This document shows positions 7,366-15,613 of a DNA stretch of 40,244 bases, piece by piece (position 1 is the first letter of the stretch; each line of letters starts with the position of its first letter). The DNA is from Bacteroides sp. GTDB lineage: Bacteria > Bacteroidota > Bacteroidia > Bacteroidales > Bacteroidaceae. The notes beneath the pieces were generated by a model. That model saw only the letters and a list, made by a program, of their open reading frames with translations. It was not told where the DNA came from and searched no databases. The translations under genes and the position numbers were made by a program. The stretch spans positions 1-40,244 of the forward strand of contig JAFUNS010000041.1 of NCBI GenBank assembly GCA_017472925.1, written 5' to 3'.

Positions 7366-9471
7366 ATGAAAAAAACAAACGTAGCTCTTATGGCAGCAGC
7401 ATTGACGCTCGCTACATCTTGCTCAAACGTAAAGCAAGATAGCAATGCGCCCATCATCGGACGCCAAGAAATTACGGTAACAGACGGACGCATGACTCCT
7501 GAGGCTCTTTGGGCCATGGGACGCATCGGTAGTCTGAGTGTATCACCCGATGGACAAAAGGTTGTCTATACGGTTGCCTATTACAGCGTTGAGCAAAACA
7601 AAAGCCACCGCGTTATCTACATCATGGATGCAGACGGTAACAACAACACTTTGCTAACTACTACTGCATTCAACGAAGGCGAACCCCAATGGATTAAAGG
7701 CGGAAGCAAAATTGCTTACTTGAGCAATGAAAGCGGAAGTAACCAGATTTGGGAAATGAATCCTGATGGAACAGAACGCCGTATCCTTTCCAATTATGAA
7801 GGCGATATTGAAGGCTTCTCTTTCTCTCCCGACGAAAGCAAGATTCTCTTCATCTCTCAAATTAAATACGGAGAACGCACCGTAGACCTTTATCCTGACC
7901 TCCCCAAGTCAACAGGTATTATCGTAAACGATTTGATGTACAAGCATTGGGATGAATGGGTAGAAACTATCCCCCACCCATTTGTAGCCCAGTTTGATGG
8001 AAATAAGATGGGAGCTGCTACCGATATTTTGGAAGGAGAACCTTTCGAAGCTCCAATGAAGCCATTCGGTGGTATTGAACAATTGGCTTGGAGTGCAGAC
8101 TCTAAGAGTATAGCCTATACTTGTCGCAAGAAGACCGGTATGAAATACGCCATTTCTACCGACTCTGACATCTACTTGTATTATCTGGATAGCAAGAACA
8201 CCACCAATCTTTGCAAGCAAGACGATAATGCCGATCGCAACATGGGTTACGACATCAATCCTACCTTCTCACCCGACGGTAAGTATATCGCTTGGCAAAG
8301 CATGGAACGTGATGGCTATGAAAGCGATCGTAACCGTCTTTGCATCATGGATTTGAAGAGTGGTGAAAAGAAATATGTAACCGAAAGCTTCGATAGTTCT
8401 GTAGATGCTTATTGTTGGGCTGACGATAGCCAAACCTTGTATTTCACAGGTGTATGGCACGGTGCAAGCATGATTTACAGCACCAACTTGAATGGCGATG
8501 TAAAGAAGCTTACTGAAGGAGACTATGATTATGCATCGGTGGCTTTGTTGGGCGATAAGATTATCACCAAGCGTCATTCTATGAGCCACGCCGATGAAAT
8601 CTATACATTGAATCCGGCAGACGGACAAATAGCACAGCTTTCTCATGAAAACGACCATATTTTCAATAAACTCAGCTTAGGTAAGGTAGAAAGCCGTTGG
8701 ACAACAGCCAGTGATGGCAAGCCTCTCCATTCATGGGTTATCTATCCATCTAACTTCGACCCTAACAAGGAATATCCAACTTTGCTCTTCTGCGAAGGTG
8801 GTCCTCAAAGCCCTGTAAGCCAATTCTGGAGTTATCGTTGGAATTTCCAAATCATGGCAGCTAATGACTATATCATCATTGCTCCTAACCGCCGTGGTCT
8901 TCCAGGATTTGGCATGGAATGGTTGGAACAAATCAGTGGTGATTACGGTGGTCAGTGTATGCGCGACTATTTGACTGCTATTGATGATATCTGTAAGGAA
9001 CCGTATGTAGACAAAGACCGTTTAGGTTGTGTAGGTGCCAGCTTCGGCGGATTCTCTGTATATTGGTTGGCCGGTCATCACAACGAACGTTTCAAGGCCT
9101 TTATCTCTCACGATGGTATCTTCAACATGGAAATGCAATACTTGGAAACCGAAGAAAAATGGTTTGCTAATTGGGATATGGGCGGCGCTTATTGGGAAAA
9201 GGCCAATACTACAGCCCAACGTACTTTCGCCAACTCTCCACATAAGTTCGTAGACCAATGGGATACTCCTATCCTTTGTATTCACGGCGAAAAAGACTAT
9301 CGTATCTTAGCCAACCATGCCATGGCTGCTTTCGATGCTGCCGTTATGCGTGGTATTCCTGCCGAATTGCTCATTTATCCAGACGAAAACCACTGGGTAC
9401 TGAAACCACAGAATGGCGTGCTTTGGCAACGCAGATTCTTTAACTGGTTGGATAAGTGGTTGAAGAAATAA
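7366..9471 (+). CDS. S9 family peptidase lipoprotein, DPP5-like
   Basis: A 701-residue serine peptidase of the prolyl oligopeptidase family (S9). The signal peptide ends in ATSC with the lipidated Cys at 19, so it is probably anchored in the periplasm or outer membrane. Residues about 45-420 form repeated beta-propeller blades (several SPDG/SPDE motifs). The alpha/beta-hydrolase domain follows, with nucleophile S559 in GASFGG, D644 in HGEKDY and H676 in DENHW. The C-terminus (PAELLIYPDENHWVLKPQNG) resembles Porphyromonas dipeptidyl peptidase 5, which releases dipeptides from peptides taken up as nutrients. The substrate is inferred from similarity. It is monocistronic and followed by a clear terminator. 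Confidence 0.93.
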   Translation: MKKTNVALMAAALTLATSCSNVKQDSNAPIIGRQEITVTDGRMTPEALWAMGRIGSLSVSPDGQKVVYTVAYYSVEQNKSHRVIYIMDADGNNNTLLTTTAFNEGEPQWIKGGSKIAYLSNESGSNQIWEMNPDGTERRILSNYEGDIEGFSFSPDESKILFISQIKYGERTVDLYPDLPKSTGIIVNDLMYKHWDEWVETIPHPFVAQFDGNKMGAATDILEGEPFEAPMKPFGGIEQLAWSADSKSIAYTCRKKTGMKYAISTDSDIYLYYLDSKNTTNLCKQDDNADRNMGYDINPTFSPDGKYIAWQSMERDGYESDRNRLCIMDLKSGEKKYVTESFDSSVDAYCWADDSQTLYFTGVWHGASMIYSTNLNGDVKKLTEGDYDYASVALLGDKIITKRHSMSHADEIYTLNPADGQIAQLSHENDHIFNKLSLGKVESRWTTASDGKPLHSWVIYPSNFDPNKEYPTLLFCEGGPQSPVSQFWSYRWNFQIMAANDYIIIAPNRRGLPGFGMEWLEQISGDYGGQCMRDYLTAIDDICKEPYVDKDRLGCVGASFGGFSVYWLAGHHNERFKAFISHDGIFNMEMQYLETEEKWFANWDMGGAYWEKANTTAQRTFANSPHKFVDQWDTPILCIHGEKDYRILANHAMAAFDAAVMRGIPAELLIYPDENHWVLKPQNGVLWQRRFFNWLDKWLKK

Positions 9472-9482
9472 TGATAAAATAA

Positions 9483-9518
9483 AGTGGATGCGTCAAAATG
9501 CGCATCCACTAATTTTTT
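9483..9518 (+). terminator. Intrinsic terminator of the S9 peptidase gene
   Basis: A perfect 10-bp stem AGTGGATGCG / CGCATCCACT (9483-9492 and 9501-9510) has an 8-base loop and is followed by AATTTTTT. Its GTGGATG stem recurs in other terminators of the window. Confidence 0.88.
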
Positions 9519-9584
9519 AGGCACGGATTTCACGGATAAAGTTAATGTAAACATACAGTTAATCCGTGTTAATCCGTGCCTAAA
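9516..9584. repeat. Palindromic intergenic element (GGCACGGATT type)
   Basis: The left arm (9516-9537, TTTAGGCACGGATTTCACGG and two more bases) and right arm (9562-9584) are inverse copies that differ by one small indel/substitution, with a 24-base spacer. Each arm itself holds two CACGGAT units. It lies between two convergent genes, directly after the terminator hairpin, with which it shares the last T residues. It looks like a non-coding dispersed palindrome; only one copy is in this window. Confidence 0.75.
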
Positions 9585-9628
9585 TTATATTATGATACAA
9601 TCTCTTTATTATACAATAATCAAAAGAT

Positions 9629-11098
9629 TTATCCCTTCTTCTTGACGGGATCGCAAGTCAATCCAATGCCCAGTTTCTTGAATATCTTACGGTCTACTTC
9701 ACTTAACATAACCGTAGAATGTACTTGGCAACCATCCAGTTTGGGTAATTGGGCCAATGCATTACGGCAATTCTCATCATGATTGCTAAGTAACGAAAGA
9801 GCAACAAGCACTTCATCCGTATGAAGTCGAGGATTATGTCCATGTAAGAATTCCACCTTTGTCCGCTGAACCGGCTCTATCAGTTCCTGAGGAATCAGTT
9901 TTGTATCATGAGAAATACCGGCAAGATATTTGGTTGCATTTAATAAAAGTGCCGCACTCGAGCCCAAGAGCGAACTTGAATGAGAGGTTACTATCGTTCC
10001 ATCCTGCAATTCTATAGCCGCCGTAGGAATTCCTCCAAGCTCTTCTTTCCTTTCACGGGCAGCAACAGTAGTCTTCCGGTATTCAGTAGTCAGTTTAGCC
10101 TGCTTCATAATCAAAGCTATCTTATTGACTTCATTTTCATTGTTGCCCTTCAAAGCCAAATTACCCAAAGCAAAATAATATCTCCGTATAATTTCATCAC
10201 GTGCTGCATCACAACACACATCCTCATCGCTCAGACAATAGCCAATCATATTCACTCCCATATCTGTAGGCGATTTGTATGGACTCTCCCCATAAATGCT
10301 TTCAAATATGGCATTCAGTACCGGGAAAATTTCAATATCGCGATTATAGTTCACCGAAATATTGCCGTATGCTTCCAAATGGAAGGGGTCAATCATGTTC
10401 ACATCGTTAAGATCGGCTGTTGCTGCCTCATACGCAATGTTTACCGGATGCTTCAAAGGAAGATTCCATACTGGGAAAGTTTCGAATTTGGCATATCCGG
10501 CCTTCACATTCTTTTTATTTTCATGATAAAGTTGGCTAAGACAAACAGCCATTTTACCACTACCGGGGCCTGGTGCTGTTATAATGACCAGCGGACGGGT
10601 AGTTTCTACATAATCATTCTTTCCGAAACCTTCCTCAGAATCAATCAAAGCCACATTATGCGGATACCCTTCTATAGTATAATGATAGTAAACTTTAATA
10701 TTCTGGCGTTCCAAACGTTGTCTGTATGCATCTGCACTGGCTTGTCCGTTATAATGGGTAATCACAACACCACCGGCATACAATCCCACTTTTTCAAACT
10801 CATTGCGAAGGCGTAGCACATCTTCATCATAGGTTATCCCCAAATCACTCCGCATTTTATTGCGTTCTATATCTAATGCACTGATAACCGTTACTATTTC
10901 AGCATATTCACTCAGTTGCATCAACATACGTAGTTTGCTATCAGGAAGGAACCCAGGTAATACACGACTAGCATGATTGTCGTCAAACAACTTACCTCCG
11001 AATTCAAGATACAACTTATCACCGAACTGAGCAATGCGCTTCTTGATTTGTTCGGACTGTATCTTCAGATATTTCTCGTTATCGAAACCTTTCTTCAT
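9629..11098 (-). CDS. DUF1846 family protein
   Basis: A 489-residue cytosolic protein of the DUF1846 (UPF0371) family. It starts with the family signature KGFDNEKYLKIQSEQIKKRI and LYLEFGGKLFDD, and has a nucleotide-binding-like loop ITAPGPGSGKMAVCLSQLYHE (as ITAPGPGSGK then MAVCLSQ) near residue 175. The family is conserved in many anaerobes and Firmicutes, has no settled reaction, and full length is close to the usual 490-500 residues. The loop suggests nucleotide or phosphate binding; that is inference. A full promoter lies immediately upstream, and no partner gene is close on the same strand. Confidence 0.9.
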   Translation of the reverse strand: MKKGFDNEKYLKIQSEQIKKRIAQFGDKLYLEFGGKLFDDNHASRVLPGFLPDSKLRMLMQLSEYAEIVTVISALDIERNKMRSDLGITYDEDVLRLRNEFEKVGLYAGGVVITHYNGQASADAYRQRLERQNIKVYYHYTIEGYPHNVALIDSEEGFGKNDYVETTRPLVIITAPGPGSGKMAVCLSQLYHENKKNVKAGYAKFETFPVWNLPLKHPVNIAYEAATADLNDVNMIDPFHLEAYGNISVNYNRDIEIFPVLNAIFESIYGESPYKSPTDMGVNMIGYCLSDEDVCCDAARDEIIRRYYFALGNLALKGNNENEVNKIALIMKQAKLTTEYRKTTVAARERKEELGGIPTAAIELQDGTIVTSHSSSLLGSSAALLLNATKYLAGISHDTKLIPQELIEPVQRTKVEFLHGHNPRLHTDEVLVALSLLSNHDENCRNALAQLPKLDGCQVHSTVMLSEVDRKIFKKLGIGLTCDPVKKKG

Positions 11099-11126
11099 AT
11101 GGAAAAACTATTTTCAATATGGAGTA

Positions 11127-11157
11127 CAAAGTTACGATTTCTTCCTCACCTCACAAA
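11127..11157 (-). promoter_or_regulatory. Bacteroidota promoter of the DUF1846 gene
   Basis: On the minus strand: TTTG at 11154-11157, 19-base spacer, TAACTTTG at 11127-11134, then 28 bases to the ATG. The -33 box overlaps the T-tract of the upstream GH2 terminator. Confidence 0.83.
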
Positions 11158-11213
11158 ACAAACAAAGCAAAAAGAAAAATTATTCTTAAAGTTTAATTTT
11201 TCCTTTTGCTTTG
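11155..11213 (-). terminator. AT-rich intrinsic terminator after the GH2 gene
   Basis: Twenty-base inverse arms, 11163-11182 and 11194-11213, differ at a single position and enclose an 11-base loop. On the minus strand a TTTGTTTTG tract follows. It lies 24 bases after the GH2 stop codon. Confidence 0.75.
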
Positions 11214-11237
11214 CTCCTATAGGGTAGAAATATGCTC

Positions 11238-13643
11238 TTATTTCTTGGCTGTCAACACTATAGCTGTAGATGTAAGTCCTGGAGATGAAACATTCAACGT
11301 AATCTTGCCTGCTTTACCGATACTTCTCACTACAGCAACCGCGCGTCCTTTCCAAGCCTTGCGTGAAGCTTTACTATACGATTCGCTATCTTTCAAATCA
11401 GCACTACCGGTTGCTTCAATGACTCCCGCTCCCTTAATACTGAATTGCAAGCGATTGTCAGCTATCGGCATTACACGACCTTCTTTGTCAAGTACTTCTG
11501 CAATCACATAAATCAAATCCTGTCCATCTGCTTTCATTTGACGCTTGTCGGCCGTCAAACGTATCTTTGCCGGTTTACCTGCAGTAGAGAGTACCCTTTC
11601 TTCCTGTACATTCCCTGCTTCGTCCAATCCTACGGCACGGAGTGTTCCTTCTTCATAATTCAAAGCATAAACGGCCTTAAACTGTTGTTCGCGTGACGTT
11701 TCTTGCTCACCCATCAAATTACCATTCAAGAACAACTGTACACGAGGATAGCGTGAATAGATTTCCACTTCAATGGTCTTTCCTCCGTGTCCCGGCCAAT
11801 TCCAACTTTCCCATGTAGGCCATACCGACCATTGAGTTTCCTTTATTTCTCCATAATAGCCATTCGGTTCCTTTACGGCCAGATGTAGTTTCTTATCGGC
11901 ATTATAAAGTAAGTCACGGTAATGCGAAATAGGTTTTCTCCATCCGGTTATATCTATATCGCCACAATAGGCACCATGCCATGGATATTGAGGACGATGA
12001 TAATGTTCACCTTCACTTTCTCCTTTATAATAGAAACGACCGATGCCGGCTTCACCCAAATAATCGAGCGATGTCCATACAAAGTCACCAATAATATAAG
12101 GATAATCATTTACTTTCGTCCAATTGCTGAATGCATCGCGCGGATACGATTCAGTTTGCATCATTACCCGTTCAGGCACACGTTCATGATCACTTTCCGA
12201 TTTATGGATCATATAGTTATAACCTACAATATCATGCTGGGCAGCCAACGGGTCGTAGATTTCCCAATCAGCATCCCATGCGGCCAAAGCCGATGTAATG
12301 GGACGAGTGTTATCATTCAAGCGGATACGGTCAGCCAACTTCTTGGCGGTAGTTACAACCTCCAATTTCTTTCGCTCTATCACCTCGTTACCAATGCTCC
12401 AACAGAAGATGGAAGGATGATTACGGTCACGAAGCACCATAGCATCCACATCTTGTTGCCACCATTGGTCAAACTCTGTCGAATAATCGTATGGAGTCTT
12501 GGAATCACGCCAACCGTCGAACGATTCATCAATTACCAACAGCCCTTGTCGGTCGCATTCATACAAGAAAGCTTCAGAAGGAAGGTTGTGTGACGTACGC
12601 ACTGCATTGAATCCAGCTTCTTTCATCAATCTGACTTTACGCGCTTCTGCTGCATCAAACGATTTGGCTCCCAATACACCGTTGTCATGATGTGCACATC
12701 CTCCGTTCAACAACATAGATTGGCCGTTCAAACGGAATCCGTCAGTAGCACTATAGGTAAACGTACGGATACCGAACGGCTCTGTAACACTATCCATTAC
12801 TTGTCCGCCTGCTTCTACGGTCACCAACGCTTCGTAAAGCGAAGGAGTGTCGGGCGACCATAATTCCGGATTCTTCACATCCAACGATATAATCGCTTTG
12901 TTTTCCTTCAGTGAAGCCACCGATATAGGAAGACTACCTTTAGCTACTTCCCTGCCCTCTTTCTGCAAACAAACGGAAACCATCGCTTGCTTGTCAGCCT
13001 CGGTTTCATTTTTTACTTGTACAGCCACCTGTACTTTTGCCAACTCCTTAGTTACCTCCGGTGTAGTGATATAGGTACCCCAATGAGCAACATGTAAAGC
13101 CTCTGTGGTCACTAACCATACATGGCGATAGATACCTGCTCCCGTATACCAACGACAATTCCGCTGTTTGGAATTATCCACTCGTACCGCTACCACATTC
13201 TGTTCGCCTACCTTTATATAAGGAGTAATGTCGTATGCAAACGATGAGTAACCGTAAGGACGTTTACCTACCGATTGCCCGTTGACAAACACTTCCGAGT
13301 TCATATACACACCCTCGAAGTACAAAGACAATCGTTTGTCCACTATATTTGATGGTACTAAGAACGATTTTCTATACCACCCGATACCTGTCATCACATA
13401 TCCTCCATCATTACCGGAAGGATACTTCACATCAAAATTATGCTCTATACTCCAATCGTGTGGAAGTGTCAACGTACGCCAAGAAGCATCGTCAAAGTCA
13501 ACGGTAGAAGCTGTAGCCTCATCCCCCAACCAGAACTTCCATCCATCATTAAAGAGCTGTTTACGCTCTACTTGTGCTGCTTCAATCGAGAGGCAGCACA
13601 CCATACATAGCCACAAGGCCATCATTCTTTTGATTGTTTTCAT
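11238..13643 (-). CDS. GH2 family glycosidase, beta-galactosidase type
   Basis: An 801-residue exported enzyme with a signal peptide (residues 1-22, cleaved after IEA or AAQ). Domain order: sugar-binding beta-sandwich (about 28-180), immunoglobulin-like domain (180-295), TIM barrel (300-580), then a DUF4982-like segment and a C-terminal Ig-like domain (690-801). The acid/base residue is E420 in SIGNEV and the likely nucleophile is E498 in MQTESYP, so the catalytic pair is intact. The family hydrolyses beta-linked galactose, glucuronic acid or related sugars from polysaccharides; the exact substrate cannot be read here. It stands alone: no SusC/SusD, sulfatase or sensor genes are adjacent, so it is not part of an evident utilisation locus. 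Confidence 0.93.
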   Translation of the reverse strand: MKTIKRMMALWLCMVCCLSIEAAQVERKQLFNDGWKFWLGDEATASTVDFDDASWRTLTLPHDWSIEHNFDVKYPSGNDGGYVMTGIGWYRKSFLVPSNIVDKRLSLYFEGVYMNSEVFVNGQSVGKRPYGYSSFAYDITPYIKVGEQNVVAVRVDNSKQRNCRWYTGAGIYRHVWLVTTEALHVAHWGTYITTPEVTKELAKVQVAVQVKNETEADKQAMVSVCLQKEGREVAKGSLPISVASLKENKAIISLDVKNPELWSPDTPSLYEALVTVEAGGQVMDSVTEPFGIRTFTYSATDGFRLNGQSMLLNGGCAHHDNGVLGAKSFDAAEARKVRLMKEAGFNAVRTSHNLPSEAFLYECDRQGLLVIDESFDGWRDSKTPYDYSTEFDQWWQQDVDAMVLRDRNHPSIFCWSIGNEVIERKKLEVVTTAKKLADRIRLNDNTRPITSALAAWDADWEIYDPLAAQHDIVGYNYMIHKSESDHERVPERVMMQTESYPRDAFSNWTKVNDYPYIIGDFVWTSLDYLGEAGIGRFYYKGESEGEHYHRPQYPWHGAYCGDIDITGWRKPISHYRDLLYNADKKLHLAVKEPNGYYGEIKETQWSVWPTWESWNWPGHGGKTIEVEIYSRYPRVQLFLNGNLMGEQETSREQQFKAVYALNYEEGTLRAVGLDEAGNVQEERVLSTAGKPAKIRLTADKRQMKADGQDLIYVIAEVLDKEGRVMPIADNRLQFSIKGAGVIEATGSADLKDSESYSKASRKAWKGRAVAVVRSIGKAGKITLNVSSPGLTSTAIVLTAKK

Positions 13644-13688
13644 GGTAGTTAAGATTATTATTTCTTTTCTTTTTCGATGTTAATAGTA

Positions 13689-13696
13689 CAAAAGTA
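13689..13696 (-). promoter_or_regulatory. -7 box (TACTTTTG) of the GH2 gene
   Basis: On the minus strand TACTTTTG matches TAnnTTTG, 45 bases before the GH2 start. No exact TTTG is found at the -33 distance. The rest of 13697-13867 is AT-rich with no gene that I can see. Confidence 0.6.
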
Positions 13697-13867
13697 AGAA
13701 AAAACTCTAATAACATATCTATAAAAAGAACTCTTTTTTAGCTATACAAACACTAATATTACCATGTCTATAATAATAACATTTCAAATAGAGTACTTTC
13801 ACTAAAAATAATTAATACACAACCATTCATATCATACCAAACAACTAGTTTTTTAAGGGGAAATTAG

Positions 13868-13875
13868 TATCTTTG
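13868..13875 (+). promoter_or_regulatory. -7 box (TATCTTTG) of the HU-like gene
   Basis: TATCTTTG matches TAnnTTTG. The start codon is about 160 bases downstream, so the mRNA would have an unusually long leader that contains the 21-nt repeat array. The -33 region only offers a TTTT tract. Confidence 0.6.
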
Positions 13876-13898
13876 TAAGCATTTCTATTACGTTTCAT

Positions 13899-13982
13899 AG
13901 TTTAAAACGTACACTTTAAAGCTTGGAACATACAAACCAAAGCTTAGAACGTATAAACAAAGATTTAAAACATAGTATAAAA
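13899..13982 (+). repeat. Four 21-nt direct repeats in the HU-like gene leader
   Basis: Four adjacent units with an exact 21-base period: 13899-13919, 13920-13940, 13941-13961, 13962-13982. Within the unit, positions 4-5 (TT), 8-10 (AAC or AAA-C), 12-13 (TA) and 20-21 (AA) are the same in all copies. Units 2 and 3 are closest, both starting AGCTT. A partial fifth unit (AGCTTTTAGA) follows at 13983. Twenty-one bases are two helical turns, so each unit shows the same face of the DNA. Confidence 0.85.
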
Positions 13983-14037
13983 AGCTTTTAGAGACCTTGA
14001 TTAATACATATTATGAACTTAAATATACCCAAAAAAG

Positions 14038-14655
14038 ATGAAAGCAAAATACGATTTCAGAGTGCTGCCTGATATGCAAGGCACAAATGTAGAGAAAATA
14101 CTCTACCCCAAGCTTGTCACTTCGGGCACTAAAACGTTGAAGGACATTATGCACCATGCGGCACGTCATTCGGGATTGAACGAAGCAACCGTTATCGGTG
14201 TAGTGACATACCTAGAAGATGTATTGGCCGAATACTTGGCCGAAGGGTATAATGTGAAATTGGGCGAGATTGGAACTTTCTCGGCAAGCCTAAAAAGTCG
14301 TAAAATAAAAGACAAGAGCGAGATACGTTCACAATCGGTGCACTTTGACAATGTGAACTTCAAGGCTTCGAAAAAACTACGGAGTGAAATCAACCAGAAA
14401 ATGAAACTGGAACGGGTAGAACCTTATCAGGCATTCCGGACTTCATCGGAGAAGTATACGGCCGACCAACGTTTCGAATTGCTTACCCAATATTTGGAAC
14501 AAAACGGATACATCGATTGCAAGACTTATGCTCAACTCACCGGATTATTGAAAGGAAAAGCTACTTCCGAACTACGAAAATGGGATGAAGAGCGAAAAAT
14601 TGATAGAAAAGGGCGGGTTCCACACATAGTTTACGTCGCTTTAAGCGAAAAATAA
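14038..14655 (+). CDS. HU-like DNA-binding protein fused to a wHTH-like tail
   Basis: A 205-residue protein of the HU-HIG/HU-wHTH group, common as many paralogues in Bacteroidota. Residues about 1-120 are the HU-like domain (KTLKDIMHHAARHSGLNEATVIGVVTYLEDVLAEYL, given here as family helix, then GYNVKLGEIGTFSASLKSR and a strand ending VNFKASKKLR). After a linker, residues about 139-205 look like a winged helix (DQRFELLTQYLEQNGYI, TYAQLTGLLKGKATSELRKW). HU-like domains bind and bend DNA; the wHTH would add specificity or partner binding. It is single-gene, with a long leader holding four 21-nt repeats that may be its own binding sites (inference). Confidence 0.87.
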   Translation: MKAKYDFRVLPDMQGTNVEKILYPKLVTSGTKTLKDIMHHAARHSGLNEATVIGVVTYLEDVLAEYLAEGYNVKLGEIGTFSASLKSRKIKDKSEIRSQSVHFDNVNFKASKKLRSEINQKMKLERVEPYQAFRTSSEKYTADQRFELLTQYLEQNGYIDCKTYAQLTGLLKGKATSELRKWDEERKIDRKGRVPHIVYVALSEK

Positions 14656-14685
14656 ACAGAGATGGGTGGTTAAAAAGTTCGATAT

Positions 14686-14815
14686 AAAGTTCTTTTTATC
14701 GTTTACTGTAACTAAAATAGCTTTCCTTGCACTAAAAAACAAGTTAGTTACAGGACTAACTTGCTGATTCACAGCGCCGCTGTAACTATGTAACTAAAAT
14801 CGATAAAAAAACTTT
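14686..14815. repeat. Nested palindromic intergenic region
   Basis: Outer inverse arms: AAAGTTCTTTTTATCG (14686-14701) and CGATAAAAAAACTTT (14801-14815). Inside are an 8-bp perfect hairpin CAAGTTAG / CTAACTTG (14740-14763) and a 13-base palindrome ACAGCGCCGCTGT (14771-14783), plus repeated GTAACTA motifs. It lies between the convergent HU-like and M15 genes. A further hairpin (14819-14837) followed by a T-run on the minus strand may end the M15 transcript. No coding potential is seen. Confidence 0.6.
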
Positions 14816-14837
14816 CTGGTAGAAAAGTTCATTCTAC

Positions 14838-15479
14838 TCACTTTTTCTCGAAATGCTGGTAGTCCTTGCTGTTCTTCCAATCTCCTCCCCAAGTAAATCC
14901 GTACTTTTTGAAAAGCTTGTAACACAAATCGTCACGAGTGATTTTATAAGGAAAAGAAAGGGAACGGTCGGCATATTTCTCGGCTCCTTTAGGGGAGACA
15001 ATACGCTTGCCATTGCGCCAACGCACATACGGATTGTACAGAGGATTGATGTCTATCGCTAACCCTTGGCTATGTTTGGACAAGCGACGAGTGCCTGATA
15101 TATAACGATAATTGAAAGCCGAAGTGTTATTAGCCTGCATCGAAGCCTCGTCGTCAGCATCATATTCATCCACCAGAACCATCCTCCCGATGGGGTATTT
15201 GGCTTGATATAACTCCTTGAATATAGCCAACAAATCGTCGGCAATGGAGTGATGGCAAATTAGTTCCCCTTTACACACCTCTCCTTCCATATTATAATGC
15301 AGCACTTGCAGATAGCGCAAATCGGAAAGAAGAGTGGTGCAATGTTCGGGATAGGAAACTCCATTGATACGACTGAAGACGGAATCTGTTATAACGGTCT
15401 GACAGAACGAAGCTTCCTGTCCCGACATCGGGACAAAGAAAAACAAACCATATATCCAAAAGAACAACAATCGTTTCAT
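14838..15479 (-). CDS. M15 family D-Ala-D-Ala carboxypeptidase-like peptidase
   Basis: A 213-residue exported zinc peptidase of family M15 (VanY/endolysin-like). After a signal peptide (residues 1-20, ending MSGQ) and a region of about 60 residues comes the catalytic domain. SKHSQGLAIDI holds H136 and D143, and YQHFE near the end holds H209, giving the expected His-Asp-His zinc site. TWGGDW lies just before the last ligand, as in the family. It probably trims peptidoglycan stem peptides in the periplasm; the exact bond is not readable. The ATG at 15479 was chosen because AAGGAA stands directly before it and a promoter ends at 15498; the upstream in-frame start lies inside that promoter. Confidence 0.88.
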   Translation of the reverse strand: MKRLLFFWIYGLFFFVPMSGQEASFCQTVITDSVFSRINGVSYPEHCTTLLSDLRYLQVLHYNMEGEVCKGELICHHSIADDLLAIFKELYQAKYPIGRMVLVDEYDADDEASMQANNTSAFNYRYISGTRRLSKHSQGLAIDINPLYNPYVRWRNGKRIVSPKGAEKYADRSLSFPYKITRDDLCYKLFKKYGFTWGGDWKNSKDYQHFEKK

Positions 15480-15497
15480 TTCCTTACATTTGAATAA

Positions 15498-15528
15498 CGA
15501 AAGTAGTGATTTATCTGTTTTTTGCAAA
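15498..15528 (-). promoter_or_regulatory. Promoter of the M15 peptidase gene
   Basis: On the minus strand: TTTG at 15525-15528, 19-base spacer, TACTTTCG at 15498-15505 (one mismatch to TAnnTTTG), then 18 bases to the chosen ATG. Confidence 0.7.
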
Positions 15529-15569
15529 ATTTTTAAGCTTTTCTAATAGAAAGAAGCCAAACTTTTCCC

Positions 15570-15577
15570 TATATTTG
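15570..15577 (+). promoter_or_regulatory. -7 box (TATATTTG) of the glutamine synthetase gene
   Basis: TATATTTG matches TAnnTTTG and lies 36 bases before the ATG at 15614. No exact -33 TTTG is present, which may mean an activator is used. Confidence 0.62.
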
Positions 15578-15613
15578 AGCCGAATTTTCGAAAACAAATT
15601 AAAACAAAATTAT

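Noticed and set aside
9980-10816. 278-residue open frame on the plus strand
   Set aside because: It is a shadow of the DUF1846 gene, which has family motifs and a promoter; the antisense product shows none.
11922-12593. 223-residue open frame on the plus strand
   Set aside because: Antisense shadow of the GH2 gene, whose catalytic motifs are clear on the other strand.
11238-13643. Polysaccharide utilisation locus around the GH2 gene
   Set aside because: No SusC/SusD pair, sensor, or other glycan enzymes are near; the gene is alone between unrelated genes.
13899-13982. CRISPR array
   Set aside because: The units are contiguous 21-mers with no spacers, and no cas genes are present.
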